DNA from: Labrys miyagiensis
Lineage (GTDB): Bacteria > Pseudomonadota > Alphaproteobacteria > Rhizobiales > Labraceae
Reading direction: 5' to 3'
Assembly: GCF_030160835.1 (NCBI RefSeq)
Contig: NZ_BSPC01000063.1
Span: 1 to 64,000 of the forward strand
Length of the DNA stretch: 64,000 nt
Positions 25,070-33,614 of this stretch are shown one piece after another; positions within the stretch are counted from its first letter, which is position 1, and every line of letters starts with the position of its first letter. The notes below the pieces were generated by a model. That model was given only the letters and a program-made list of their open reading frames with translations, did no database searches and was not told the origin of the DNA. Both the position numbers and the translations under genes were made by a program.

Positions 25070-25837
25070 ATGCCCATGCTTAAAGAGAGGGTCTGCATCA
25101 TCACGGGGGGCTGTGGCAGCGTCGGCCTCGCCACGGCACACCGGTTTGTCGAAGAGGGGGCACGCGTCATGCTTGTCGATCTCGACGCAGAGCGTCTCGC
25201 TTCTGCCCAAGCGGAGCTTGGCGAAGATCGTGCCGCCACGTTTGCCGGAGATGTGTCCGACCCGGTTGTAGCGAAAGGATATGTCGAGGCGACTTTTGAG
25301 AAATGGGGCCCGATCGATGTGCTTTTCAGCAATGCCGGCAATCACGGTTATATAGGTTCGCTCCAGACCTATGACGAAGAGGCCTTCGACCGAACCTACC
25401 GCATTCACGTCAAGGGTGCATTCCTCGCTGCCAAATACGGTGCGCCGCGCATGCGAGACGGCGGCAGCTTTATCGTCACGTCGAGCCTCGCAGGCCTTCA
25501 TGGTGGGGACGGTTCGGACAAGAACATTGCCTACACGACTTTCAAGCACGCCCAGACAGGGCTTATCCGCTCCCTTGCGAGGGCATTGGCGCCGCGCCGG
25601 ATCCGAGCCAACTCGCTCAACCCGGGGCCAATCGACAACGCATTTCAGGCCGATATCGAAGCGCGTCTCAGCGTCATCCAGGGCCATGACCTAACGGCGG
25701 CGATAGATCAGGCGATCCCTTTCGGACGGCACGCGCGTCCGGAGGAAGTGGCGGACATGGCCCTGTTTTTGGCGTCACCGATGAGCAGCTTCGTCACAGG
25801 TCACGTTCATGTCGTCGACGGCGGCCTGGGAAGTTGA
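25070..25837 (+). CDS. SDR-family oxidoreductase
   Basis: A 255-residue classical SDR with GGCGSVG near residue 15 (the first glycine spacing is slightly unusual), [10 protein letters not shown] for the NNAG-like motif, [10 protein letters not shown] and a [13 protein letters not shown]-terminus. Where the family usually has YxxxK this protein shows YTTFK, so the Tyr and Lys are kept. ATG 25070 follows GACGAGG. It ends the HD/ABC operon and probably oxidises the imported sugar or polyol. Not assigned to a substrate. Confidence 0.85.
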   Translation: MPMLKERVCIITGGCGSVGLATAHRFVEEGARVMLVDLDAERLASAQAELGEDRAATFAGDVSDPVVAKGYVEATFEKWGPIDVLFSNAGNHGYIGSLQTYDEEAFDRTYRIHVKGAFLAAKYGAPRMRDGGSFIVTSSLAGLHGGDGSDKNIAYTTFKHAQTGLIRSLARALAPRRIRANSLNPGPIDNAFQADIEARLSVIQGHDLTAAIDQAIPFGRHARPEEVADMALFLASPMSSFVTGHVHVVDGGLGS

Positions 25838-25849
25838 CTCCACGGGAGT

Positions 25850-26120
25850 AGGCACATTCTCCAGGGACCACGTTATTGTGGGAGCAGGTTCCGCCGACTG
25901 TGTTCTCGCCAACAGGCTCAGCGCCAACCCTAAAAATAAGGTGCTTCTGCTTGAGGCTGGCGGCGAGGACAACAAGTTTCGATACAAGCTCGTATCGCTT
26001 TCAGGGATCGCACCAACAATCCTGAATCGAAGTGGATGTACATGTCCGAGCCGGATGAAACCCGTAACGGACGAGAAGACCTCATGCCGCTCGGCAGAGT
26101 GCTGGACGGTTTCAGCTCGA
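25850..26120 (+). pseudogene. GMC oxidoreductase 5' fragment, frameshifted
   Basis: One frame reads [20 protein letters not shown] and [14 protein letters not shown], the FAD-binding start of a GMC oxidoreductase (choline-dehydrogenase type). Near 26025 the similarity shifts frame and continues as [14 protein letters not shown] and [13 protein letters not shown], matching the family's EPD...GR...P.G.VLGG.SS. The remaining 400 or so residues are missing. The GAGSAD glycine-to-aspartate change and frameshift mark it as decayed. Confidence 0.75.
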
Positions 26121-26129
26121 TCCACGACC

Positions 26130-26275
26130 GTCATGGTGAGGTCGAGATCCGTGGCGCGCATGGCGCCCGAAAGAGCGATGGCAAAGACAGCGATAACGAC
26201 CAGGCCGACAAAGACGATGTCCGTCGCAAGAAAGTTCGAGGCGGAGATGATCATGTAGCCAAGGCCGCGCGTTTG
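26130..26275 (-). pseudogene. ABC permease (SsuC/TauC-like) C-terminal fragment
   Basis: On the minus strand this reads [20 protein letters not shown] and then [10 protein letters not shown], the characteristic end of nitrate/taurine/sulfonate-type ABC permeases, with no start or preceding domains. It abuts the GMC fragment, so two unrelated truncated genes are joined here: a deletion or rearrangement scar. Confidence 0.65.
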
Positions 26276-26369
26276 CCGACACGAATGGCCAACGTGACGA
26301 CGCCGCGCAGAAGTAAAACTTCCCGACATCGTCCCGCCCGGTTGCCCGCTCTCGCCTTCCGTAAATTTC

Positions 26370-27308
26370 CTACGCCAGATTGATGGCGACCCTGCGCAGG
26401 AGATCGACGGATTTCCGCATACCCTCGAGCGGCGACATCATCATGTCCTCATGCTCGATGGAGAGGACGTCGTCGTAGCCGGCGAGCTTCAGGGCCGTGC
26501 AGAACCGGCGCCACCAGGTTTCGCCATGGCCGTAGCCAAGCGTGATGTAGTTCCAGCTGCGTTCGGCGAAGCGCTCGGGGGCGCGAGCTTCCAGCGTGCC
26601 GTCGATGCCGGCAGGGACGGGTTCGACGCGCGTATCCTTGGCATGGACGTAATAGATGGCCGACCCGAGCGCGCGCACCGCTGCGAGCGGATCGGCGTTC
26701 ATCCACATCGGATGGCTGGGGTCGTAATTGGCACCCACGGTCTCGCCGACAGCCTCGCGCAGGCGCATTAGGGTATGGACATTGTAGACGGCCTGGTGGC
26801 CGTGCAGCTCCAGGCAAAGCTTGTGGATGCCGGCATTGTTGGCGAAGGCGACGAGATCGCGCCAATAGGGAATGATCTTCCGGTCCCATTGATAGGCCTG
26901 GATGGCGAGGCATTCTGGCGGCCAGTCGGTGATCATCCAGTTGGGATTGGCGTCTCCCGGCCCGCCTGGCAGGCCCGACATCATCACCACGCGCTCGATC
27001 CCCATGATGCCTGCGAGCCTGATCGTCTTCTCTGTCACGCGATGATGCTCGGCGCCTTGCGGCCCGGGATGCAGCGGATTGCCGGAGCAGTTGAGTGCCG
27101 CGATGGTCAGGCCATGGCCATGGACCTTGGCGACGAATTCGCGGCGAACGCTCTCGCTTTCCAGCATGGCATCGAGATCGATATGCGGGGCCGAGGACCA
27201 GTTGCCGCAGGCAAATTCCAGAGTCTGCAGGCCGAGCTCAGCCGAAACCGCAAGCATTTCGTCAAAGGACAAGCCGCCGAGGCTGTCAGTGATCATGCCG
27301 ATTTTCAT
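26370..27308 (-). CDS. sugar-phosphate isomerase/epimerase family (xylose-isomerase-like TIM barrel)
   Basis: A 312-residue TIM-barrel protein. Candidate metal ligands appear in order: Glu in KLCLELHGH, Asp/His in NYDPSHP, His in IYYVHAKD and Glu in VLSIEHED. The family includes IolI (inosose isomerase), IolH and 3-keto-sugar epimerases. As the last gene of the leftward inositol-type operon it follows the IolG-like dehydrogenase by 28 bases, so isomerisation of an inosose or keto-sugar is the likely role. The substrate is inferred from context only. ATG 27308 has a reasonable upstream GGGATGAGA. Confidence 0.82.
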   Translation of the reverse strand: MKIGMITDSLGGLSFDEMLAVSAELGLQTLEFACGNWSSAPHIDLDAMLESESVRREFVAKVHGHGLTIAALNCSGNPLHPGPQGAEHHRVTEKTIRLAGIMGIERVVMMSGLPGGPGDANPNWMITDWPPECLAIQAYQWDRKIIPYWRDLVAFANNAGIHKLCLELHGHQAVYNVHTLMRLREAVGETVGANYDPSHPMWMNADPLAAVRALGSAIYYVHAKDTRVEPVPAGIDGTLEARAPERFAERSWNYITLGYGHGETWWRRFCTALKLAGYDDVLSIEHEDMMMSPLEGMRKSVDLLRRVAINLA

Positions 27309-27336
27309 GGTCGTCTCATCCCGCCCGGAGTCTTGG

Positions 27337-28329
27337 TCAATATCGGATCGGCTCGAAGCGGCCGGATTTGGCCGAGGCCAGGGCGGCCTCGCACAGGATC
27401 ATGGCCTTGCGTCCGTCCTCGGCGCCGACATCGGGCTGCTGGCCGGTCTGGATGCAGCCGATGAAATGATCGAGCTCGGCTGCATAGGATTCGGCGTAGC
27501 GCTCGACGAAGAAGTAGAGCGGCTTGTCGGTCGAGATGGCAGAGCCGTTGGATATCTCGACCGATGTCGGCACGCGATTTCCGGCCCGCAGCATGCCCTC
27601 CGAGCCATGCACCTCGATGCGCTGGTCATAGCCGTAGCTCGCCCGCACGGAGTTGTTGATATGGCATTGCCGGCCGGAGGCCGTGCGCATCACGAACATC
27701 GCCGTGTCGTAATCGCCGAGCCTGGCATAGGCCGGCGAGACCAAGGAGGAGCCGGTGGCGAAGAGCTCGACGGGCTCCTCGCCCAGGAGATTGCGCGCCA
27801 TATCGAAGTCGTGAATCGTCATCTCCCGGAACACCCCACCGCCGCCTGCGAGAGCTTCCTCGCTTTCGGGTTCTGGATCGCGGCTGGTGATGATCACCTG
27901 TTCCACCGCGCCGATTTCCTTGTCGGCGAGCCGGCGTTTCAGGCTCCGGAAGCTCGGGTCGAAGCGGCGGTTGAAGCCGATCTGGAAGATCACGCCGGCC
28001 TTCGCCACCGCGGCCAGGCAGGCATCGGTGCGGCCGATGTCGAGATCGATCGGCTTCTCGCAAAAGATCGCCTTGCCTTTCTGCGCCGCCGCCGTGGCGA
28101 TATCGGCATGAGTCTTGGTGGCCGAGGCGATCATCACGGCCTGGAGCTCGGGATCGTCGAGAGCGGTCTGTGCATCGACGATCTCGGCGCCGGTCAAGGC
28201 AGCGATGCGCTGCGCGGCCTCGGGACGCGGATCGACGATATAGCGAAAGCGCACCATGGGATGCCGCCCCAGATTGGCGGCATGCACCGAGCCGATCAAT
28301 CCCGCGCCGAACAAGCAAAAATCGATCAT
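27337..28329 (-). CDS. iolG: inositol 2-dehydrogenase-like (Gfo/Idh/MocA family)
   Basis: A 330-residue Gfo/Idh/MocA dehydrogenase. It has the Rossmann motif FGAGLIGSVHAANL at the N-terminus, CEKPIDLDI with the catalytic-region EKP, GFNRRFDPSF, FREMTIHDFDMARNLLGEEP and the YGYDQRIEVHGSEGM motif; together these are characteristic of myo-inositol dehydrogenases (IolG). It would oxidise an inositol isomer or related polyol with NAD to an inosose. I chose ATG 28329, preceded by AGGGGG six bases away. It lies between the transporter genes and the isomerase in the operon. Confidence 0.85.
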   Translation of the reverse strand: MIDFCLFGAGLIGSVHAANLGRHPMVRFRYIVDPRPEAAQRIAALTGAEIVDAQTALDDPELQAVMIASATKTHADIATAAAQKGKAIFCEKPIDLDIGRTDACLAAVAKAGVIFQIGFNRRFDPSFRSLKRRLADKEIGAVEQVIITSRDPEPESEEALAGGGGVFREMTIHDFDMARNLLGEEPVELFATGSSLVSPAYARLGDYDTAMFVMRTASGRQCHINNSVRASYGYDQRIEVHGSEGMLRAGNRVPTSVEISNGSAISTDKPLYFFVERYAESYAAELDHFIGCIQTGQQPDVGAEDGRKAMILCEAALASAKSGRFEPIRY

Positions 28330-28363
28330 ACCAGTCCCCCTGATATCCATGTCGATCGGCGAC

Positions 28364-29188
28364 CTATTTCACCGCCCCCATGGTCAACCCGCGCACCAGA
28401 TGGCGCTGCACCATCAAGGCAAAGATTACGATCGGCAGCGCGCCGATCACGCCGGCGGCCGACATCGAGGCCCAGTCGGTGTCGATGCGCCCGATCAGCG
28501 TCGCGGTTCCCCTCGGCATCGTCATCGCCTTTGGCGTTGCCGTAAGGGCCAGCGCGAACAGGAATTCGTTGAAGGTCACGATCACCGCGAAGATCGCCGT
28601 GGCGGCAAGGCCCGGCGCCGCAAGCGGCAGCGCAATGCGGTAGAAGGCGGTGAAGCGCGAATCGCCGTCGACCATCGCCGCCTCCTCCAGATCCACTGGG
28701 ATTTCGCGGAAGAAGCTCTCCATCATCCATACGCAGAAGGTGATGTTGAAGGCGGTATAGGTGAGGATCAGGCCGAGCCAGGTGTCGAGCAGCTTGAGCT
28801 GCAGCATCAGGAGATAAATCGGAATCAGGATCACCACCGGCGGCACGATCCGAAGCGTCAGCAGTGCCAGGCCGACCTTGCGCTCGAGCCCGAAGCGGAG
28901 ATGGAACCGCGCGATCGCGTAGGCACCGAGCGAGCCGAAGACCAGCGAGACCAGCACGGAGACCCCGGTGACTGCCAGCGAGTTGGTGAGATAGGCACCG
29001 AACTGCTTTTCGGAGAACAGATGCACGTAATTGTCGAAGGACGGCGCATGCGGATAGAGCGTGAGATCCTGGGTGATCTCCTTGTTGGACTTCAGGGAGG
29101 TCGACACCATCCAGTAGATTGGCAGCAGCACGATCAGCAGGATCGCTGTGAGGACCAGGACACGCAGGAGACGTTCACCGGGTTTCAT
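28364..29188 (-). CDS. sugar/polyol ABC transporter permease (MalG-like)
   Basis: A 274-residue CUT1 permease with six predicted helices, the EAA loop VDLEEAAMVDGDSRF, and FAVIVTFNEFLFALALT near the C-terminus. ATG 29188 overlaps the MalF-like gene by four bases. A much longer open frame runs upstream through that gene in another frame and is not real. It belongs to the complete importer of the inositol-type operon. Confidence 0.9.
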   Translation of the reverse strand: MKPGERLLRVLVLTAILLIVLLPIYWMVSTSLKSNKEITQDLTLYPHAPSFDNYVHLFSEKQFGAYLTNSLAVTGVSVLVSLVFGSLGAYAIARFHLRFGLERKVGLALLTLRIVPPVVILIPIYLLMLQLKLLDTWLGLILTYTAFNITFCVWMMESFFREIPVDLEEAAMVDGDSRFTAFYRIALPLAAPGLAATAIFAVIVTFNEFLFALALTATPKAMTMPRGTATLIGRIDTDWASMSAAGVIGALPIVIFALMVQRHLVRGLTMGAVK

Positions 29189-30093
29189 AGCGGTTCGAGC
29201 CTCCTCAGGAGGCGCACGGCCGCCAGTGCGAAGGCCAGGACGATCAGCCCAATCGTGACGAACAGGGCTGCGGCATAGCCGACCTGCCCGAACTTGAACA
29301 ATGTGTCGTAGCCGAAGATTGAGACCAGCCTGGTCGCCTCCCCGGGCCCGCCGCGCGTCAGAACGAAGACCTGGTCGAAGGTGCCGAAGGCGTCGATGGT
29401 CCGCAGTACGATGGCGATAGCGAGGATGGGGCGCATCATCGGCAAAGTGAGATCGGCGAAGACCCGCCAGGCGCCGGCGCCGTCCACCCGCGCCGCCTCG
29501 AAAGGCTCCTGCGGCAGGGACTGCAGGCCTGCCAGCAGGATCAGGAACATCAGTGGAGTCCACTCCCAGACATCGAGCGCGACAAGCCCGATGAAGGCCT
29601 TGAGGGGATCGCCCAGGATCTGCACCTGTCCATAGCCCATCGCCTCGGAAAAGCTGGTCAGCATGCCGGCGTCGCTGGCATAGATCAGGCGAAAAACGAT
29701 GGCCACCACCACGGGTGTGATCACCATGGGAATGATGAGCACGGTGCGCAGCAGGCGGATGCCGGCGAACTCCCGCAGGCAGAACAGCGCCAGCGCGAAC
29801 CCCAGCACTGTCTCGATCGCCACCGAGAACGTGACGAAGCGGATCGTCACCCACAGGGCGTTGAGAAACTGGTCGTCCGACCATAGCCGACGATAGTTGT
29901 CGAAGCCGACATCGGCGACGACGGAGCCGAAACGATAGAGTTTCGTGCTGGCACGCAGGCCGTCCCACAGCGGGTAGACCAGCACGCCGAGCACCGTCAA
30001 TACCGCGGGCGCCAGCAGGAGATAGGGCAAGGCGAGGTCGAGCCCTGTCCCCTGCAGCCTGCCTCTTTCCTGGCGCACCGCGATCGTCTTCAT
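29185..30093 (-). CDS. sugar/polyol ABC transporter permease (MalF-like)
   Basis: A 302-residue CUT1 permease with the N-terminal LPYLLLAPAVLTVLGVLVYP helix and EAA loop PFEAARVDGAGAWRVF. The start overlaps the binding-protein stop by one base (TGATG) and its stop overlaps the next permease by four bases. A longer upstream frame overlapping the binding-protein gene is spurious. It pairs with the MalG-like permease to form the translocation pore. Confidence 0.9.
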   Translation of the reverse strand: MKTIAVRQERGRLQGTGLDLALPYLLLAPAVLTVLGVLVYPLWDGLRASTKLYRFGSVVADVGFDNYRRLWSDDQFLNALWVTIRFVTFSVAIETVLGFALALFCLREFAGIRLLRTVLIIPMVITPVVVAIVFRLIYASDAGMLTSFSEAMGYGQVQILGDPLKAFIGLVALDVWEWTPLMFLILLAGLQSLPQEPFEAARVDGAGAWRVFADLTLPMMRPILAIAIVLRTIDAFGTFDQVFVLTRGGPGEATRLVSIFGYDTLFKFGQVGYAAALFVTIGLIVLAFALAAVRLLRRLEPL

Positions 30094-31412
30094 CAGTAAT
30101 AGCCGGCCTGGGTGAGATAGTCCTTCACCTGCGCCGCTGCCGTATCGAGAGCCGCCCCGCCGCCGGAACCGGCTTGCAGCGCCTTGTTGAGCTGGATGCC
30201 GAGAAGTTCCTCGACCTTGGCCCAGTCCGGGGTGCGCGGCCGCGGCAGCGCACCGGCGTCGAGCTGCTTCAGCGCCACGGGGATCAGGCGGTTGCCGGGA
30301 TCGGAAACGCCGAAGGCGGTGCGCTTGACCGGGATGGAACCCGCCTCCGCCAGCTTGGCCTGGATCTGCGGGCTGCAATACCATTTCAGGAAAGCAATGG
30401 CATTGGCCTTGTTCGGCGCCGATTTCGGCACGCCGGCAATAAAGATGCCCATCTGGGCGATAGCCGAGACCTGTTTCGGCACCACGCCGAAATCGAGCTT
30501 GCCGACGACTTTGGACTGCTTGGGATCATCCGATTTCACGGCATTGCCGGAATATTGGATGATGGCGCCGGCATCGCCGCCAAGGATGGCCGCCCCCTCC
30601 TGGTCGGAATCGAATTCCACCACGCCGGGAGGTGCGTTCTGCTTGAGCGTGCCGACGAAGAAATCGGCCGAGGCCTTGCCGGCATCGGAATTGAAAGTGA
30701 CGTTCCACTTATCGTCAAAGAACTGACCGCCGAAGGACAGGAAGATCGGGTACCAGGAGGTGACGATCGGATTGCCGGAGACGCCGCGGAACACCACCGG
30801 ATATTTGATCTTGCCGGCCGCAACGCCCGCCTTGCCCTTGGCCAGGACATCGTCCCAGGTCGCCGGTGCGCCGTAGGTGAAGACATCGTTGCGATAGGTC
30901 AGTGTCTGCAGATCCCCAACGAAAGGCACGCAGATCAGCGTCGGCGTCGCGCTCTCGAAGCCCTTGACACGGGGCCCCTGGCGCGGCGGCCAGTAGCCCA
31001 TGTCGATCATCGAGCCGATCCAGTCCTTGTCGGTGCCGTCGATGCCGCCTGCAGCGAGGTCTTCCAGCACATTGGCCGCGCCGAACTGGGGCACCCAGGG
31101 ATCGTCGAGCAGATAGAGGTCATATTGACCGGCGCCGTTATGGGCGTCGGCGAACCATTTTTCCAGCGTCACGCCATATTCGTCTTCGAGGAACTGGATA
31201 TCGAAACCTTCGCTCTTGGCGAGCGGCAGGATCTTTTCCTTGAACGGCGTCAGGCCGCCATCGGCGAAGGCGCCGATGATCACCTTCTTGCTGTCGGCCC
31301 GGGCGGGCAGGCCGAAGCCCGCCGCCATCACGGCGCCGAGTGCCAACCCGGCGCTTCCCTGCAGGAGTGCGCGCCGGCTTATCGAAGATCTGAGATGGTC
31401 AAGACCAGTCAT
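30093..31412 (-). CDS. sugar/polyol ABC transporter substrate-binding protein (family 1)
   Basis: A 439-residue family-1 binding protein with a twin-arginine-like leader (ISRRALLQGSAGLALGAVMA, cleavage after ARA-D). Landmarks are YDLYLLDDPWVPQFGAA, FVGDLQTLTYRNDVF and WDDVLAKGKAG, with a C-terminal ALQAGSGGGAALDTAAAQVK. It lies two bases after the ATPase gene in the direction of transcription and overlaps the permease. From context the ligand is probably an inositol or inositol derivative. Classic inositol importers use a different binding-protein family, so this is noteworthy. Confidence 0.88.
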   Translation of the reverse strand: MTGLDHLRSSISRRALLQGSAGLALGAVMAAGFGLPARADSKKVIIGAFADGGLTPFKEKILPLAKSEGFDIQFLEDEYGVTLEKWFADAHNGAGQYDLYLLDDPWVPQFGAANVLEDLAAGGIDGTDKDWIGSMIDMGYWPPRQGPRVKGFESATPTLICVPFVGDLQTLTYRNDVFTYGAPATWDDVLAKGKAGVAAGKIKYPVVFRGVSGNPIVTSWYPIFLSFGGQFFDDKWNVTFNSDAGKASADFFVGTLKQNAPPGVVEFDSDQEGAAILGGDAGAIIQYSGNAVKSDDPKQSKVVGKLDFGVVPKQVSAIAQMGIFIAGVPKSAPNKANAIAFLKWYCSPQIQAKLAEAGSIPVKRTAFGVSDPGNRLIPVALKQLDAGALPRPRTPDWAKVEELLGIQLNKALQAGSGGGAALDTAAAQVKDYLTQAGYY

Positions 31413-31414
31413 AG

Positions 31415-32500
31415 CTATCCCCTCTTGTTTTCTACGCGATGCACCACCGTTGAACCTGTGGCGTCGAAGAAACAGACATCCGTGGAATCGAAGGTGACGC
31501 CGATCCTCGATCCGACCGCGGCGGTGAAGCCGCGCTGGGCACGCACTGACAGCCGTTCGCCGCCGAGCCTCACATCGACGAGCGTTTCATTCCCCATGGG
31601 TTCGATGACGTAGATCTCCCCGGTCAGGACCGAACCCGCCTCGGCAAAGCGGAGATCTTCGGGCCTGATGCCCATTTCGGTGATGCCGGCCCCCAGGCAT
31701 CGGGCATGCTGCTCCGGATCGAGCCGCACCGTGCTGCCTCCAACATGCAGGCCGGACTCATCCACGGCGGCGCTCAGGATATTCATGGGCGGATTGCCGA
31801 CGAAGGTGGCGACGAAGCGGGTGGCCGGCCGCTCATAGATCTCGTGCGGGGTTGCGAGCTGCTGCAATTGGCCCGCGTTCATCACCGCGATGAGGTCCGC
31901 CATGGTCAGGGCTTCGGCCTGGTCATGGGTGACATAGAGCGTCGTGGCGCCGAGTCGCTGGCACAGGCGCTTGATCTCGCCGCGCATGCTCAGCCGCAAG
32001 CGTGCATCGAGATTGGACAGCGGCTCATCCATCAGGAAGGCGGCGGGATCGCGGACGATGGCGCGCGCCAGAGCGACGCGCTGGCGCTGGCCGCCGGAAA
32101 GCTGGCGGGGATGGCGGTCGAGCAGATGGTCGATCTCCAGAGCCTTCGCCACCTCTGCGACCTTGGCGCCGCGCTTCACGCTGTCCAGATTGCGGATCCA
32201 CAGCGGGTAGCCGATATTGTCGGCAATCGTCATATGCGGGTAAAGCGCGTAGCTCTGGAACACCATGGCGATATCGCGATCGCGCGGCTGCAGCCGGGTG
32301 ACGTCTCGCTCGCCGATCAGCACCTTGCCGGCACTCGGCATTTCCAGGCCGGCGAGAATGCGCAACGCCGTGGTCTTCCCGCAGCCCGACGGGCCAAGCA
32401 GCGCCAGGAAGGTTCTGTCGGGCAACGCAAGATCGAGGGAGCGCAGGGCCTGGAACGCTCCGAAATTCTTGACGACTTTCTGGTAGCTTATGGCGCTCAA
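31415..32500 (-). CDS. ABC transporter ATP-binding protein (MsmK/UgpC type)
   Basis: A 361-residue sugar-import ATPase: Walker A GPSGCGKTT near residue 37, signature LSGGQRQRVALARAI, Walker B FLMDEPLSNLDARLR and a C-terminal TOBE regulatory domain (MGIRPEDLRF and later strands). It is full length and complete. It is the first transporter gene of the operon. Because MsmK/UgpC ATPases can serve several permease sets, it may also energise the importer at 22073-25040 that has no ATPase of its own. Confidence 0.93.
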   Translation of the reverse strand: MSAISYQKVVKNFGAFQALRSLDLALPDRTFLALLGPSGCGKTTALRILAGLEMPSAGKVLIGERDVTRLQPRDRDIAMVFQSYALYPHMTIADNIGYPLWIRNLDSVKRGAKVAEVAKALEIDHLLDRHPRQLSGGQRQRVALARAIVRDPAAFLMDEPLSNLDARLRLSMRGEIKRLCQRLGATTLYVTHDQAEALTMADLIAVMNAGQLQQLATPHEIYERPATRFVATFVGNPPMNILSAAVDESGLHVGGSTVRLDPEQHARCLGAGITEMGIRPEDLRFAEAGSVLTGEIYVIEPMGNETLVDVRLGGERLSVRAQRGFTAAVGSRIGVTFDSTDVCFFDATGSTVVHRVENKRG

Positions 32501-32702
32501 ACCTGAACCTCGCTCGCTTCAGGATGAGGCAAGACGCAGCACCAAACGGCCCTATGACTCGGCCTTGAAGTCACAAACCCCTCCTTGATACTCACCACTG
32601 CTTCTGGACGTATGCTCTTGGCTTTGCGCTCAATTCACTATGCCGCCGAAGCAAGCCCTGCCGGGAAGATCTGCTCAGCGGGAACCATGATTGCTCATAG
32701 CG

Positions 32703-33614
32703 TCAGGTCGGCGGTTTGCCGTCCACGACGAAACCGGCCTGATGTGCCAGCGTGTAGAGATTGCGGTAGCCCATGGTGGCATAGGTGAGTGGATGGGCCT
32801 TGGCGGGATCTTGTTCCGCCTCCACCACCAGCCAGCCCCTGTAGCCGTGCCTGGCCAGGATGCCGAGCAGGCTCGCGTAGTCGATCGCCCCGTCGCCGGG
32901 CACGGTGAAGATGCCCTCCATCACGGCACCCATGAAACTCATGTCGCTGGCGCGTGCCCTGGCAAGGATATCCGGCCGCACATCCTTGCAATGCACATGC
33001 ACCACTCGGCCGATATGCCTTTCGAGCAGGGCCTTGGGATCGCCGCCGGAAAAGGCGCAATGGCCGGTATCGTAGAGCAGGCCGACGGCTTCGCCGGTGC
33101 GGGCCATCAACTCGTCGATCTCGCCATCGGTCTCAACGATCGTGCCCATATGGTGATGGAAGGCGAGGCGGACACCGAAATCCGCCATGCGCTCGGCCAG
33201 CCTGCTGATCTTGCGCCCGTAATCCGGCCACTCCTCAGGCGCTAGGGCCGGCCTTTGCGAGATCGGGTCGAAGATGGCGCCATGCCGTCCGCGCGAGGTA
33301 TCGGCATAGACGACATGCTTGGCCCCGAGATCGCGTAGCAATGTGAGGTGCGGCAGGATGGCGTCGAACTCCTCCTCGATCTCCTTTTCGAGGATGCGGC
33401 CGTCATACCAGCCCGAGACCAGGTCGAGCCCATAGCCGGCGAGGATGGGTCCGAGCACCTCGCTCTGGCGCGGGAATTTGCCGCCGAGCTCGGTGCCCTG
33501 ATAACCGGCCTGCTGGGTCTCGCGCAGGCAGGTCTCCAGCGGGGTGTCGCCACCCAGCGCCGGGTCATCGTCATTGGTCCAGGTGATGGGGTTGATGCCG
33601 ATCTTGACGGTCAT
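32703..33614 (-). CDS. iolE: inosose dehydratase-like (IolE/MocC family)
   Basis: A 303-residue TIM-barrel protein that begins IGINPITWTNDDDPALGG, the hallmark of myo-inosose-2 dehydratase, and continues with GTELGGKFPR, LVSGWYDGR, a metal-site LAFHHHMGTIVE, LLYDTGHCAFSGG and VHVHCKDVR. IolE converts scyllo-inosose to a trihydroxycyclohexane-1,2-dione. The rhizopine protein MocC belongs to the same family. The start overlaps the Gfo/Idh gene stop by four bases. About 200 bases separate it from the ATPase gene downstream, where a second promoter may lie. Confidence 0.87.
   Translation of the reverse strand: MTVKIGINPITWTNDDDPALGGDTPLETCLRETQQAGYQGTELGGKFPRQSEVLGPILAGYGLDLVSGWYDGRILEKEIEEEFDAILPHLTLLRDLGAKHVVYADTSRGRHGAIFDPISQRPALAPEEWPDYGRKISRLAERMADFGVRLAFHHHMGTIVETDGEIDELMARTGEAVGLLYDTGHCAFSGGDPKALLERHIGRVVHVHCKDVRPDILARARASDMSFMGAVMEGIFTVPGDGAIDYASLLGILARHGYRGWLVVEAEQDPAKAHPLTYATMGYRNLYTLAHQAGFVVDGKPPT

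Noticed and set aside
27079-28545. Long plus-strand frame opposite the isomerase and inositol dehydrogenase genes
   Set aside because: It spans two genes and their spacer on the other strand and shows no protein motif.
30174-31613. Long open frame on the plus strand opposite the binding-protein gene (about 480 codons)
   Set aside because: Antisense to a motif-supported gene, with no ribosome site and atypical composition.
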